Assembly: GCA_946965045.2 (NCBI GenBank)
Contig: OX337240.1
Span: forward strand, 1,054,001-1,118,000
Length of the DNA: 64,000 nt
Origin: Epithemia pelagica
Lineage: Eukaryota > Bacillariophyta > Bacillariophyceae > Surirellales > Surirellaceae
Direction of reading: 5' to 3'
Positions within the stretch are counted from its first letter, which is position 1. The number at the start of each line of letters is the position of its first letter. This document shows, piece after piece, positions 28,021-38,252 of this stretch. Made by a program: the position numbers and the translations under genes. The notes below the pieces were generated by a model. That model did no database searches. It was not told the origin of the DNA and saw only the letters and a list, made by a program, of their open reading frames with translations.

Positions 28021-30855
28021 CTAGAAAGCTCTTTCACCAAATTCCGAAGTAGCGGTTGATTCTTCGTAGATTGTGGACTCCATGTCCAGCACTTCAGACA
28101 CAAACGGAACCTCTTCTTCTTCTACTTCCTCTTCATCAATTTTGACTTCCCAAGAAAAGGCAACTTCGTTGGAGAAAGTATCTCCCATCTTCCTTGTCAA
28201 CCGTCGCGTGTGTTCCCAATCTGACTGAGAAACGGCCATTCCTGACGTGATTCGTTGCGTGACACGGCTCAAGTGCTCTTGGGCGTCTACCATGCGCAAA
28301 AGAAGCCATCGTGATGGTGCATGGTCCGTTTCGATCAGCAAGTGCCTCTTCTTCTCTTTTTTCAGAGCGCTCGAGCCTTCCTCGTATCTCTCGGAGGCGG
28401 CAATCAGCACATTCTTTTTCGTAAGTGCTGCATGCGGAGCTTGCTCCAAAGACTCTTCACCCATTTCACCTTCAGTATTTGTTACAACATCATCCGTTTG
28501 ACCAGACTCATCGGAACCTTTCTCGTCCACGGTCGTGTCTCCGTTCGCTTCTTCCATTTCCACTTCGGAAGGAATGATTTTGCTTGACTTTTCGTCTGGC
28601 GTATCTGCACCACTGGATTTACTATTCATGTATCCTTGGTTCGCTTCCGTGCCTGACACATTCAGACTTGTCGAATCATAGAGAAGCGCCCGCGCCGTTT
28701 TCTTGTCATTGGACATGTTGCTTGACAAACGTCAAACCAAAGACTTGCGAGTTTCCTTGGTGTGATCCATCACCAGTTGTGATACAATCACCGTTTCGCC
28801 CTTCCAAATCATTCGCAATTTCGGTAATACAATCCGGATGGAAGTGTTAAGCGTCATACTCATCACGAGGAAGACCCACACCAAGTACAAAACGGCGGGT
28901 GATGTCGTTGGCTCTTGAGTGACAAGGACAACAGCCACACCCATAACCATGATGACATGACTTGACAAAGTGCTGTCGAATATGTTCTTGGATTCGTTGA
29001 AGAGTGAAGGAAGTTTACGCGATTGAACGGCCATTATTAGCAGACCTACAATGAGAAGGCAGAAAACTGCGTAACCATAATTGACAATGGTCTCGAAATT
29101 TTCGAGATCTTCATCACAGTCACATTTGGCCCTTCTGGTGCTCTCGTCAGAATTGAAATCAATCATCCGTTTGTACGGCTGAATAAAGAACGCCAAAAGC
29201 TGTATCAAGACTTGAGGGAATACCAAGAGAGCAATGAGAATGGACAACTGAAGTTCAGATACTTGGTTTCGGACTTTCTGTAATTCGGATCGCTTGAAGC
29301 AACAACCGAGGTAACGTTGCAGAAACTTTTGCACACGAACCCAGGTAGAATCCTGTGTGGACAGTGTCTTGAGGAGCAGGGGGGAGATGAGGGCATGAAT
29401 ACGCCACAAACGTCTAGTTGTAATGGCATAAAAGATCTGCAAGCTAACCATAATTACAAGGTTGTTCGTGCGACAGTAGAAGTCGTTGCAAGGCTCCTTG
29501 AGGAAAACAAACACATTTGCTGTCAAACCTGCGGCTAGGAAAACCACCAAAAATGGTCCTTGACTCAACTTCATGATCTGATGATCACGATGTTTCACTG
29601 TCTGGTACAAAAGGAAGGAAAGACCCAGTGAGGTCAATCCAATCAGGCCATAGGAGAGATAGATGACTTCATTCGGGACGTCCAAGATCTCAGGGGGTAG
29701 TTGATAGTGGACTAAACTTTGTTTGCCGTGCAAGATATTGGCCATATCAATACGGGAAATCCATGGTTCTTCGCCTTCAACTTCGCTCTCCTCCCAGAAA
29801 TACAACTGCGCCGCGGCAATAGACACATAGTCACCAGGGACGAGAGCAATTTGCTCAATATCAATACGGAGATCTTTGAAAATAGGGCCTTCTTCGACTG
29901 GAAGGTTGATGTATACCCATCCAGAATGAATATGAGTACCACCATGGATGGTACCGCGGATATACACCCACTGACGGCGATTACTGCTGCCTCCTGATCC
30001 CCCGCCAGAGCCACCACCCGATCCAGAGCCACCACCCGATCCAGAGCCGGATCCTGCTCCAGAGCCTTCTGTTTCATTTCCACCTCCGGAACCTCCTCCA
30101 GAGCCTTCTGTTTCATTTCCACCTCCGGAACCTCCTTCAGAATCTCCTGTTTCAGTTCCACCTCCGGACCCCCCTCCAGATCCACCGGAGCTTCTGCCGC
30201 CACCCCAGCTGGATCCTCCGGAAGAACCACCCGAGCTTCCGCCGCCTCCCCAGCTGGATCCACCACCTTCACTGGCACGAGCAGCCGCCGCGGCTTCACG
30301 ATAACGGGCAATAGCTTGTTCGTGAACATATGGGGAACAGAATCCTGAAGTGCCCGCCACACAACTAAACACTTGCTACGCAATAAATCCTGGTCCTCGA
30401 TCACTGGTAAACCCAGCCGAGGCGCAAAGCGAGGTCATGTTGATATCCAAAAAGATCGTGTAATTGTATTCTCGATGCGTCGGAAGAATCTCTCCATCAC
30501 TGACATGTTCACTGGGTTGAACACCCGATATGTTATTCCCCACCGGACAGGCATCCTGAATCTTCACACCATCGAAACTCACAACGAAATCTCTGATCAA
30601 CGGGTTGGAAAAAGGAATTCCTTCCTCAGCACTTTTAGATTTCCAACAAAAAGCATCTGTTCCTTTCTCTCGATCATAACCATTAATAGTTTGCGTTGTT
30701 CCGGGTATACCAAAAGAAACTGCTTCCGCGAATTGGAGTTTCGCGTTTGAGAGCAACAACGCAAGCACCAAGGTCCATGAAGAACAAGAGGCTCGATTCT
30801 TCCACTCCTGCCCTCTCGTTCCACCGAGTTTTCCAATAAATGCGTGATTCTGCAT
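28021..30855 (-). pseudogene. Class-C-like 7TM receptor B, interrupted by two in-frame stops
   Basis: Paralogue of receptor A over its whole length. Start at 30855 (MQNHAFIGKLGG...), signal-anchor-like segment, GIPGTTQTINGYD ectodomain, Gly/Ser repeat, GGTHIHSGWVYINLPVEEGPIF block, seven TM helices, KLPSLFNESKNI, and a homologous tail (SRWLLLRMVDAQEHLSRVTQRI). The 945-codon frame has no shift, but codon 160 is TAG (30378-30376) and codon 708 is TGA (28734-28732). Both lie between stretches that align with A: GFIA-stop-QVFSCVAG against GYIAVQVLNCLAG, and RKSLV-stop-RLSSN against RESGVSSS. No intron that removes either stop while keeping frame was found. It is either a young pseudogene, a sequencing error twice over, or read-through. 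The membrane part alone remains open for 547 codons. Confidence 0.75.
29985..30275. repeat. Gly/Ser-coding minisatellite in receptor B
   Basis: Imperfect tandem repeats inside the ectodomain of receptor B, encoding about 90 residues of GGGS/GGSG units with NETEGSG inserts. The clearest DNA unit (about 48 bp, containing TCTGTTTCATTTCCACCTCC on the plus strand) occurs three times between 30065 and 30165, the third diverged. Receptor A has a short proline-rich stretch (EIPPPPPRPRGG) at the same place, so this linker is a length-variable hinge. Confidence 0.85.
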
Positions 30856-32770
30856 CTTATCCACCAAACAAACCACTATCAACAGTCACTCTGCCCTTGG
30901 TATTTTCCCCTTTGAAAGTATTCACGGCAAACCAAACCAATGTCCGCACCAGAGTGAATTGTCGCGCTTTTCCGCAGCTCTGTCCGAAGGCTCTCCCAGC
31001 GAGACTAACAACGATGCTTCAACAAAGATTGGTCTGAACCAAACACCTCTCAACGATGAAAATAAGGCAATTTCAATATCAATTTCCCTTCGTCTCTTTG
31101 GGTCAAGGAAGCGTTATCAGTGGGAGGAATGAGCTTTGCTGCTGTTGGTTGTGGTGGGCGCAACTACATCAAAGCCTGCGTAGAAGCACCTTCCACAGTC
31201 CACTGCGCGGTTTGAAGTTTGTCGATCCTAGGTTGCAAAGAATTATTGCGACAATCGCGCCGGCCACTCCATTCAGGACTTCTCAGCGCTTTTGCAACCG
31301 AAGTGGATGCCTCCATGTGTGGCTGGACGGGAACAACGACCAACCAAGGAAGTGTCCAGTCCCCATTCTCACTTTCCAAGATAATTTGAATGTTGCTGTG
31401 AAAGGATAAGGAGTATGCTCTGGCTCGAAAACTACCAAACTTGTAGTTACTGATCAGGATGAACATTATAATACTCCCCAGCGGAATCTCGACACTGCTT
31501 TCAAGAGCGTCCTCCACTGGAATTTTATAGCCCTGAAAGGGCAATTCAGTCTACTTTTAATACAATCGTATTGGGTAAGGACCATTTTATTAATCCCTCA
31601 ACTAGCGGACATTGGACATTAGGCTTATTTCTTGAGCCAAATAATGTTTGCACTCATAATTCTACGATTATTTAAGCCTAACTTTCCCAATGCAATCCAC
31701 GTCCTTGAGTTCTGGTTCTTGGTTTGAGGTTTGAGGAAATTTGACTGGGGCGGCGGCGAATGGACAGACCTATTTTTTCCTCGCTGCTCGCTAGGAGTAC
31801 CTACCTAATCCTAATCCTCTAGCTACTAGGAGTAGAGTCCGAAATCCGAAACCATCCTCTTGCTAGCTAGGAGTACTTCCTACTCCTACAAATGGTAGAG
31901 GGAACCTTGACACTCTAGGTCTCAATTTAACACTGGACATCGAGATTGCTCTCTATTAGCCTTGGCTAGTGCCTTTCGTCCATGTTCGATCAGTCGGAGA
32001 ACGGACGACATCTTGAGGTCACCGCCGGAGGAGGGGAAGAATAGCTAGGTAGTTCATCGAGAAACTTTTACCCCTCCACCAACCAAACTCGGAAATTGGA
32101 ACAAGGACTCAATCGCTACTTTGAGTTTGTTAAATTTGTAGCTACCTAGAGGCTAGAGGGCCTCTTCTGTTGTCGTTTCTCGGGACCGGTCAAAGGAGTA
32201 TACATGAAAGATGAAAGGTGCACAGCAAACAAAAGGGTCACAATTGACAGGACGCTAGATAGTTGATAGAATACTTTATTGTCTCCCTAAAAGACGTGGA
32301 CACCTAAGTGTTCCAATCCTACGCAGCTTCCGTATCGCAATTGGGAGTAAACGTATTGAGGCGAGGTCTGAAAAATAAGAATGAGAAGATGCGACGCAAT
32401 CTGTACTAAAAACCTGGGTTACTGTGAATCAATAAGTACTACAGATGGTTCCCATTTCAACTTTCAACCGCCACAAAAACCGAAGCGAAACAAAATCTGA
32501 TTGCTCGGAATCACAATCATCTCCCATTCCCATTGTGCGCATTCGATTGCAGGCAAGGGAATTTTCAACGGCCCTGGATCGCCATCGCTGTGCGGATCGC
32601 AAAACTCAAAAAGCGAAGTGAAACAAGCAATCAACAACCGTAATCTCGGCCTTTGGTACGGACGTGATTGACTGTTCGCAATCAGGTATCTCATCTGTCA
32701 AGTCGATCCAAACGTTGGAAGTGATCTTGTGCTCACAAATCTGATTCGATCCTTTGGTGAAGTCTCCGAA
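30856..32770. other. Intergenic, 1.9 kb
   Basis: No supported gene. Several frames of 60-130 codons occur but none shows domains or membrane segments. Between 31780 and 31890 there are scattered CTAGGAGTA/TACTCC motifs (AGCTACTAGGAGTA, GCTAGGAGTACTTCCTACTCC), suggestive of old short repeats. The right end should hold the promoter of the next gene. Confidence 0.5.
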
Positions 32771-33499
32771 ATGCCACTACCAGCTGTGAATAAGACCATC
32801 ACGCGGGTTCTCGCGTCTCCATCGCAAGTTGCTCATGCTTTAGACTGGAAGAAGATAAGTGGAGCTGCCTTACTCTCAGTCCACATGGGCGAGAGAAGCA
32901 TCGACTTGGCCACAACGTCTCATCCAAGCCAAGAAGATCCGGTGTACAGACTTTCTTCCATACCATTGCAGTATGAAATCAGAGAGAACAAGAAAGTAGT
33001 CAAAAAGTGTGTGCTCGAAGAGATTTCTCACATTGTGCAAGACATGAATGTTTGCGGTCTGGTTGTCAGCTGGCCTGTCCAAAAACAGGGCTGGTGCGGT
33101 GCTGCCTGTGGGAGAGTGCTCAGCGCACTTGATCAGATCGTTCAGGAAACCAACATTGTAAGCAAGAGTCGACCTCTCTGCTTGTGGAATGGCCACCATT
33201 TCCACCTTCCTGAAGATCTCTGGGGTCGTGTTTCCTTCTATGGTGTCCCCGAACCCGACAGACGCCAAATACATATTGCCAGTAAGGAACAGTACGGAGA
33301 TTGCGGAATGGTTGCAGTGGATATAGCTCAAGACTACATTCGCCACCATTGGCCAGAACTTGCGCACAACTTGGTAGAAGACTTTGATGATTCTGTCGTG
33401 GGATGCTCATCAGGTAAGCCAAACACGCAGTTGGTTGATCCGGGATGGTTGGAAGCTTATTCAAGCGTTACAAAACCCATGAAATCAGCGCTCGCTTGA
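32771..33499 (+). CDS. RuvX/YqgF-like (RNase H fold) protein with altered active site
   Basis: 242 residues from ATG 32771. Layout matches the RuvX/YqgF Holliday-junction resolvase-like family: GAALLSVHMGERSIDLATTSHP (family LGLDvGtkRiGvAvSD), VCGLVVSWPVQKQGWCGAACGRV (family GLVVGLPlnmdGs.g), and PLCLWNGHHF (family pv.lwDERlsT). The residues that bind metal in the family are changed here: the first Asp is His, and the DER triad reads N-G-H. The protein keeps the fold but should not be a classical nuclease. There is no clear targeting peptide and the gene needs no intron. Function unknown. Confidence 0.7.
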   Translation: MPLPAVNKTITRVLASPSQVAHALDWKKISGAALLSVHMGERSIDLATTSHPSQEDPVYRLSSIPLQYEIRENKKVVKKCVLEEISHIVQDMNVCGLVVSWPVQKQGWCGAACGRVLSALDQIVQETNIVSKSRPLCLWNGHHFHLPEDLWGRVSFYGVPEPDRRQIHIASKEQYGDCGMVAVDIAQDYIRHHWPELAHNLVEDFDDSVVGCSSGKPNTQLVDPGWLEAYSSVTKPMKSALA

Positions 33500-33886
33500 G
33501 CACCATGATCGGTCGTTGCATAAATCAAGCTATGGTCTGGTCACCAGAATGATAGAGGCGACTCATCGACAGCGTTGAGGCTGTGATTGAAAAGAGACAA
33601 GACATACAAAGCATATACATATATACATATATTAGAATTAAAAAGACATAGAGCCCCATATTAAATCTCATTTTGTCGCCCCTTTTCCCTCGAAGAAGTC
33701 ATGTTCGCACCACAGAGTTTGCGGCCGTGTTTCCGTACATGAGCGAGGAAGTGACAGCACGCCGTCATCGACACCTCCAGTGATTGATGATCATCAAAGT
33801 GTGGAATGGATGATTTGAAGGAATCCTATCATGTGTAGATACCTTATTCTATCAGGAATTAGTCATCATTGTCAAGTATATTTGTT
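33500..33886. other. Intergenic between convergent genes
   Basis: A 387-base AT-rich stretch including an ATATACATATATACATATAT run near 33612-33632. No gene was seen. Confidence 0.6.
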
Positions 33887-34646
33887 CTAGCTAGAAGCGG
33901 CTGAAGCTTCTACACCGCCACTGGCAATAAATTCATCCAACCACTCTTGACTGGCGCCAGTCTTTCCGTAAAGCTGCTTTGCACTACCTCTGAAAAGAAC
34001 CAATTTTGTTGTATCTCCTTCCGCATCTACAATCACTCCGAGGGCTTCGTCAAATGGAAGTCCACTCACTTTGGCAGTATTCACAGCAACCAATTGATCA
34101 CCTTCTTGTAACACACCATCCTCTGCCGCAGCGCCTCCTTCTTTCAAGGCTTGTACAAAAATACCACCATATTCCGAATCATTTTCTTCAAAAATAACGC
34201 CCATTGGCTTGGCTAGCTCCACTGCGACGTAATTTCCCTTGTCCATGGCATCAACAAAGTCCGCACTCACTGTACCCAAAAAAATTCAGTGAGAACACAC
34301 TGCCAAACGAAGCAATCCAAGAGGCCTGGATACGCGACCCGAAGCAGCAAACACAGTTAAAAGTGTGTCGGTCGTCCTCGTGTTACGTACCAGCAACAGC
34401 TTTTTGAACCTTGTCGTTTTCCGAAACAACACTCCATCCCATCCATCGGTCAATCGGAGTTTCTCGCTCACTGTCGATTGCTGATCTTTCCAATGCAGGA
34501 GCAGAGAAGGCGTCCTTCACACCGTCGAAAAGGCCCATTCGAAGTGCAACTCCATTGTGTCTAGTGCTTTGTTGTCTGGTCACAACGCCAAATGCCGCTG
34601 TAAGCACTGGGAGACAGGAAACAAGGACGATGGCCGACAATCTCAT
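33887..34646 (-). CDS. Plastid-targeted PDZ-domain protein
   Basis: Two exons, 34646-34391 and 34269-33887, intron 34390-34270 (121 nt, GTACGT...TACAG). The join gives ...[17 protein letters not shown] and a 212-residue product. A signal peptide ([18 protein letters not shown]) is followed by F-G-V, the diatom plastid-import signature. A single PDZ domain spans about residues 105-185 ([20 protein letters not shown] carboxylate-binding loop, then [20 protein letters not shown]). There is no protease domain. It probably works as a stromal or thylakoid adaptor. Its short length excludes the Deg and CtpA proteases that usually carry PDZ domains. Confidence 0.85.
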
Positions 34647-35111
34647 TGAATTGGTGTATTAGGTTTTGATCAAATACAAATGAAGCCGCAAAAGGCAAGT
34701 TTATGGACTATAGTGGATCAACCTCGTAGTCTTCGTCAGAAGCCAGCACAGAGATAGCGATGATGCAATCCAAACAACACTACGGACAATGGCGGTAGGT
34801 TTGTGATACCCGAACTGGCAATCAGCACAAATCAACCCAATGGGAACTGACGTGTCCAAACGCTACTCAGAAGCGTCTCTTTAAGCGACTATCAAAGCGA
34901 CGCTTTTTGGCCGGTCGCCCTTTTTGAAGCGATCATATTTGGATCCAAATCACCATTAAAACAGGACAATTCAACAATGTGGAAAAGATACACAAGAAGA
35001 TCCTTGCTCCGTGTGTGAACGCACAAAAAGACACCCAGTCCGTGAGGTGTGTCTCGGGTGCTCCGTTTGCTCACATTCATCTCACTCTGTTTTCTACGGA
35101 TTCGAAAAAGG
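34647..35111. other. Divergent intergenic region, 465 bases
   Basis: Lies between the PDZ gene (minus) and the nitronate monooxygenase gene (plus) and should contain both promoters. An open frame runs upstream of the second gene without an ATG. No other element was recognised. Confidence 0.5.
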
Positions 35112-36185
35112 ATGAAAGATATCTTGAGTGCTCAATCACGTTCCTTTATGGACATGTTTGGTCTGAAATATCCCATTGTTCAGGCTGGAATGGACGGAGC
35201 AGCATCTCCCAAGTTGGTGATTGCGGTGGCCAATGCAGGTGGATTGGGGACCCTTCCTTTGGGCTTTCGAGAACCGGCGGCTGCCTTGGAGCAAATCCAT
35301 CAAGTTCAAGAGAAAACAAACCAAGTCTTTTTGGCCAATTTTGTTCTCAACTTTTCTCCTCTAGCCTTTTCGACTGCACTGGATGCCGGCGTCCGGGCGT
35401 TTTTATTCTCATGGGGATTGCCCAGTGAATACATGGTGAACCAATTGCGTGCCGCCTCCAACCAGTCGATTATGGGTATTCAGGTTTCCGATGCCAATGG
35501 AGCAAAAAAGGCCATGGAGTTGAAGCCAGATTTTCTTGTCGTTCAAGGAATTGAGGCGGGTGGTCATGTTCAGGGCAACATGCCTTTGAAGGAGGCACTT
35601 TCCGAGGTGCTGCAACAAGTCGCGGGTGCCGTTCCTGTAGTGGCGGCCGGTGGTATTGCGACGGGGGCACAGATTCAAACCGTATTGTCCATGGGAGCAG
35701 CGGCTGTGGTCATGGGAACACGGTTTGTCGCCACACAAGAGAGTGCCGCACATGAAAGTTACAAACAAGAACTGATTCAAGCACAAAATGGTGCCACCGA
35801 TACGGTCCTTACGGTCTGTCTCAACAAGGTTTGGCCCAATGCGACACACCGCCTATTGCGCACCAATATGACCTTTCAAATGTGGGAATCCAATGGTCGG
35901 CCTCCCGGTCCTTCGAGTAGTACTACAAGTGGTGGTACGTTGAATGGCAATCGTCCCGGGGAACACGACATTGTCGCATTGGATGCCGATGGGAATACCA
36001 CATGGGAACGCTATGTCGATGTCGTTCCAGTACAAGATATGAAATACTGTGATGTGAATGCCTTGGGGACTTTTGCCGGACAAGGTGTGGGGGACATTAC
36101 CGATATTCCCACGGTAGCCGAATTGATGGATCGCCTCATGGAGGAACAGAAAAACGACGAGGTCGCAGGACGCAAGTGTGGATAA
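35112..36185 (+). CDS. Nitronate monooxygenase (2-nitropropane dioxygenase family)
   Basis: FMN-dependent TIM-barrel enzyme that oxidises alkyl nitronates such as propionate-3-nitronate to carbonyl compounds and nitrite. 357 residues from ATG 35112. Family motifs in order: YPIVQAGMDGAASPKLVIAV with GGLGTL (FMN phosphate region), then VVQGIEAGGHVQGNMPLKEAL (with the catalytic-type His), VVAAGGIATGAQIQTVLSMGA, and VVMGTRFVATQESAAHESYK. Length is normal for class I enzymes. No obvious organelle signal. The C-terminal ~90 residues after the barrel are less conserved. Confidence 0.92.
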   Translation: MKDILSAQSRSFMDMFGLKYPIVQAGMDGAASPKLVIAVANAGGLGTLPLGFREPAAALEQIHQVQEKTNQVFLANFVLNFSPLAFSTALDAGVRAFLFSWGLPSEYMVNQLRAASNQSIMGIQVSDANGAKKAMELKPDFLVVQGIEAGGHVQGNMPLKEALSEVLQQVAGAVPVVAAGGIATGAQIQTVLSMGAAAVVMGTRFVATQESAAHESYKQELIQAQNGATDTVLTVCLNKVWPNATHRLLRTNMTFQMWESNGRPPGPSSSTTSGGTLNGNRPGEHDIVALDADGNTTWERYVDVVPVQDMKYCDVNALGTFAGQGVGDITDIPTVAELMDRLMEEQKNDEVAGRKCG

Positions 36186-36816
36186 CTCCATACTACACCA
36201 ACGAGCTGCATAACTGGGGAAAGAGTCGAAAGGACTGTCCATCATTGCTGACGACCCAATCGGAGTTCGAAGGGCCGACGAATTGACGACAATACAGTTG
36301 GACGACTCAGTGTTTTCAGTTGGTATTAGATCTGTTTCTAAATGAAAGTACTGGGTTGCATATGAATCACTGACTGTTGTACGAATGTTATAACGTTAGT
36401 CGACCTTGGTAGTCCTGGCCGCAACAGGAACTCTTGAGAACTTTCTGACTCATGTCGTAGCAAGGAGTCACTCTTCCACCAAAACCAGTCTTCTAAAGTC
36501 ACTCCCTACGTCGTGTGTGGAGCGAAGTGAAGATGTGCCTTTGTCATCCCATGGATACTAAGGCTGAATTCAATGCAACAAAGAGTTTCATATCCAATGT
36601 TTTTTATTTATTTCAGGTTTACAAATCTGCGCTTCATTAAAAAAAGATGAATTTTGGGAGTCCAGGCGTAATAATAGAATAGAGGACTTGCTTGTGAGCA
36701 ACTTGGCATACAATGAACTGGAGATGAACGTCTGGAGAAAACAGTTCCTGAATCCACGGAAAGAACCCCCTTCCTCCAAACTTGTCGTCGTCCTACTAGG
36801 AAACGACAAGAACAAG
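36186..36816. other. Intergenic between convergent genes
   Basis: About 630 bases. A plus-strand open frame from 36688 is the antisense of the next gene and is not supported. No repeat was recognised. Confidence 0.5.
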
Positions 36817-37699
36817 TTAGAAGTGGACATCACGCTTGATGCTGACGTCGGCACCATTAATGTTGGTTCCATCAATGGGCATCTTGATGTTGGCGGTCCA
36901 GTCATTGTCCTTCCATTCGACATTCAAGTTGTCATTGGGCTTGAGGGTGGCCGTAAGACTGGAGTCATCGGCAAGGCGTCGTTCCCAGGCCACGGACACA
37001 TCACCGTTGCTGTAAACGGTGGGAGCAACACGGTTGTTGTCGTTGAGTCGCTGCCACAAGGTGACCTCTTGGTTGTCCATGGATGCGGTGACCTGCACAT
37101 CGGTCTTGCCTTGATTGTAGTTGACAACAACGTCCCTGGAGTCGTCGTCAAAGTTGAAGCGGGGGGTAATGTCGACATGGGCGCCACCCACTTCGAGACC
37201 CTTGGTGGCTTCGACGGATCGGACGCGGCTGTCACTTCCGGCCGAAGCGACAAGATGAACATTCAAGTCTGCATCCTCATTGTCGGCATCCACCTCCACG
37301 CTGGCTTGTCGGAAGTTGAGTCCATCCGTCTCGGCACGGGCCGAAAGACCCCAGCCACTCAGACTGGTACTGGCCTTGGCCCAGAGCGCCCTGGGGAGTG
37401 CCGCAAGGTCTCGTGTGGGATAGACAGATGCACTGGCCCCGTAGGCAACATCAACATCTCCTGCTTGGGTGGAACTCTCCCATTGCACTTGAGGGTCAAG
37501 ACCATCCAATCCGTCGAAATTTCCGTTGCGGACAGAGAGCTGCGACAAAGAAGAACAAGTGATTGGACAATGAGGAACAATGCTCAAACTGGAAGTTTTC
37601 CTTGGGTTCGTTGCTTGTACTTACCGAAAGCTGAGGGGAGGTAGCAGCAGCCAAACCCAAAAGGGAAGCAAGGATGGGGAGGGAAAACTTGGTCATCAT
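36817..37699 (-). CDS. Secreted beta-rich protein, paralogue 1
   Basis: Two exons, 37699-37625 and 37539-36817, intron 37624-37540 (85 nt, GTAAGT...CGCAG), giving 265 residues. The signal peptide is MMTKFSLPILASLLGLAAA. The mature part is built of alternating short polar/hydrophobic strands with repeated patterns (DVAYGASASVYP, VVVNYNQGKTDVQVTASM, SLTATLKPNDNLNVEWKDNDWTA), as in beta-barrel or beta-prism proteins. It aligns with the divergently transcribed gene at 38.25-39.27 kb, including the KPN....W....I ending. No catalytic motif or known family was recognised. It could be a secreted, plastid-envelope or cell-wall-associated protein. Confidence 0.8.
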
Positions 37700-38252
37700 G
37701 TTGGGGTTGGAAGAAGCAACTGGGGCAAGTCAGATAATGGACGGTCTTGAGCTCTCAGGTAAGATTGTGAGAACTCGTCGAGAAGCAGAAATCACAAGAT
37801 ATCGCATCTTTGCCTATCTTGGAACTTCATGTGGTCGACATTGACAGTTGACACCAAAGATGTCATCGAACGTTCATGCCCTCGCCACCAAGAAACCAAC
37901 AATGCCAATCAATCCACAATCCACATGGAAAAACAACCAAAAGGAGAGACAACTCTTCAGAAAAGAGTGTCAACAACAGCTTCCGCTTCCGCGAGCGGGG
38001 CGACCCACACAACCAAAGATACCGTCCGCGTCCCCTCATCCCTATCGTGTCAGTTCAATCGCACAACCGTTGGCCAATGAGATCTCCGGATCCCCAGACA
38101 TACGTCATCGTCCATGTCATCCTTCGAGACCAAGGTTGATTTGATGCAATCAAGCATACCAATCCAAAAAGATCTTGGGCATCATCATCCTCCTCATCGG
38201 CCATCGCGTTGAGCTTTATCGGCACAAGATACTATCTACTATACACACCATC
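37700..38252. other. Bidirectional promoter region of the paralogue pair
   Basis: 553 bases between two divergently transcribed paralogues. No coding or repeat feature was recognised. Overlapping short frames near 37.83-38.14 kb have no protein character. Confidence 0.5.

Noticed and set aside
28653-28737. Possible small intron removing the TGA in receptor B
   Set aside because: The acceptors tried (28653, 28605) break the frame of the conserved tail, so I do not propose an intron.
28247-28850. Plus-strand frames (84-88 codons) opposite the receptor B tail
   Set aside because: Shadows of a frame with clear homology to receptor A.
28732-30378. Stop-codon reassignment as the explanation of the in-frame stops
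   Set aside because: TAG, TGA and TAA all occur as isolated stops in different genes here and the other genes end normally with all three, so a variant genetic code is not supported.
36688-37644. 318-codon plus-strand open frame antisense to beta-rich paralogue 1
   Set aside because: Mirror of the real minus-strand gene, whose spliced frame has a signal peptide and homology to the neighbouring paralogue.
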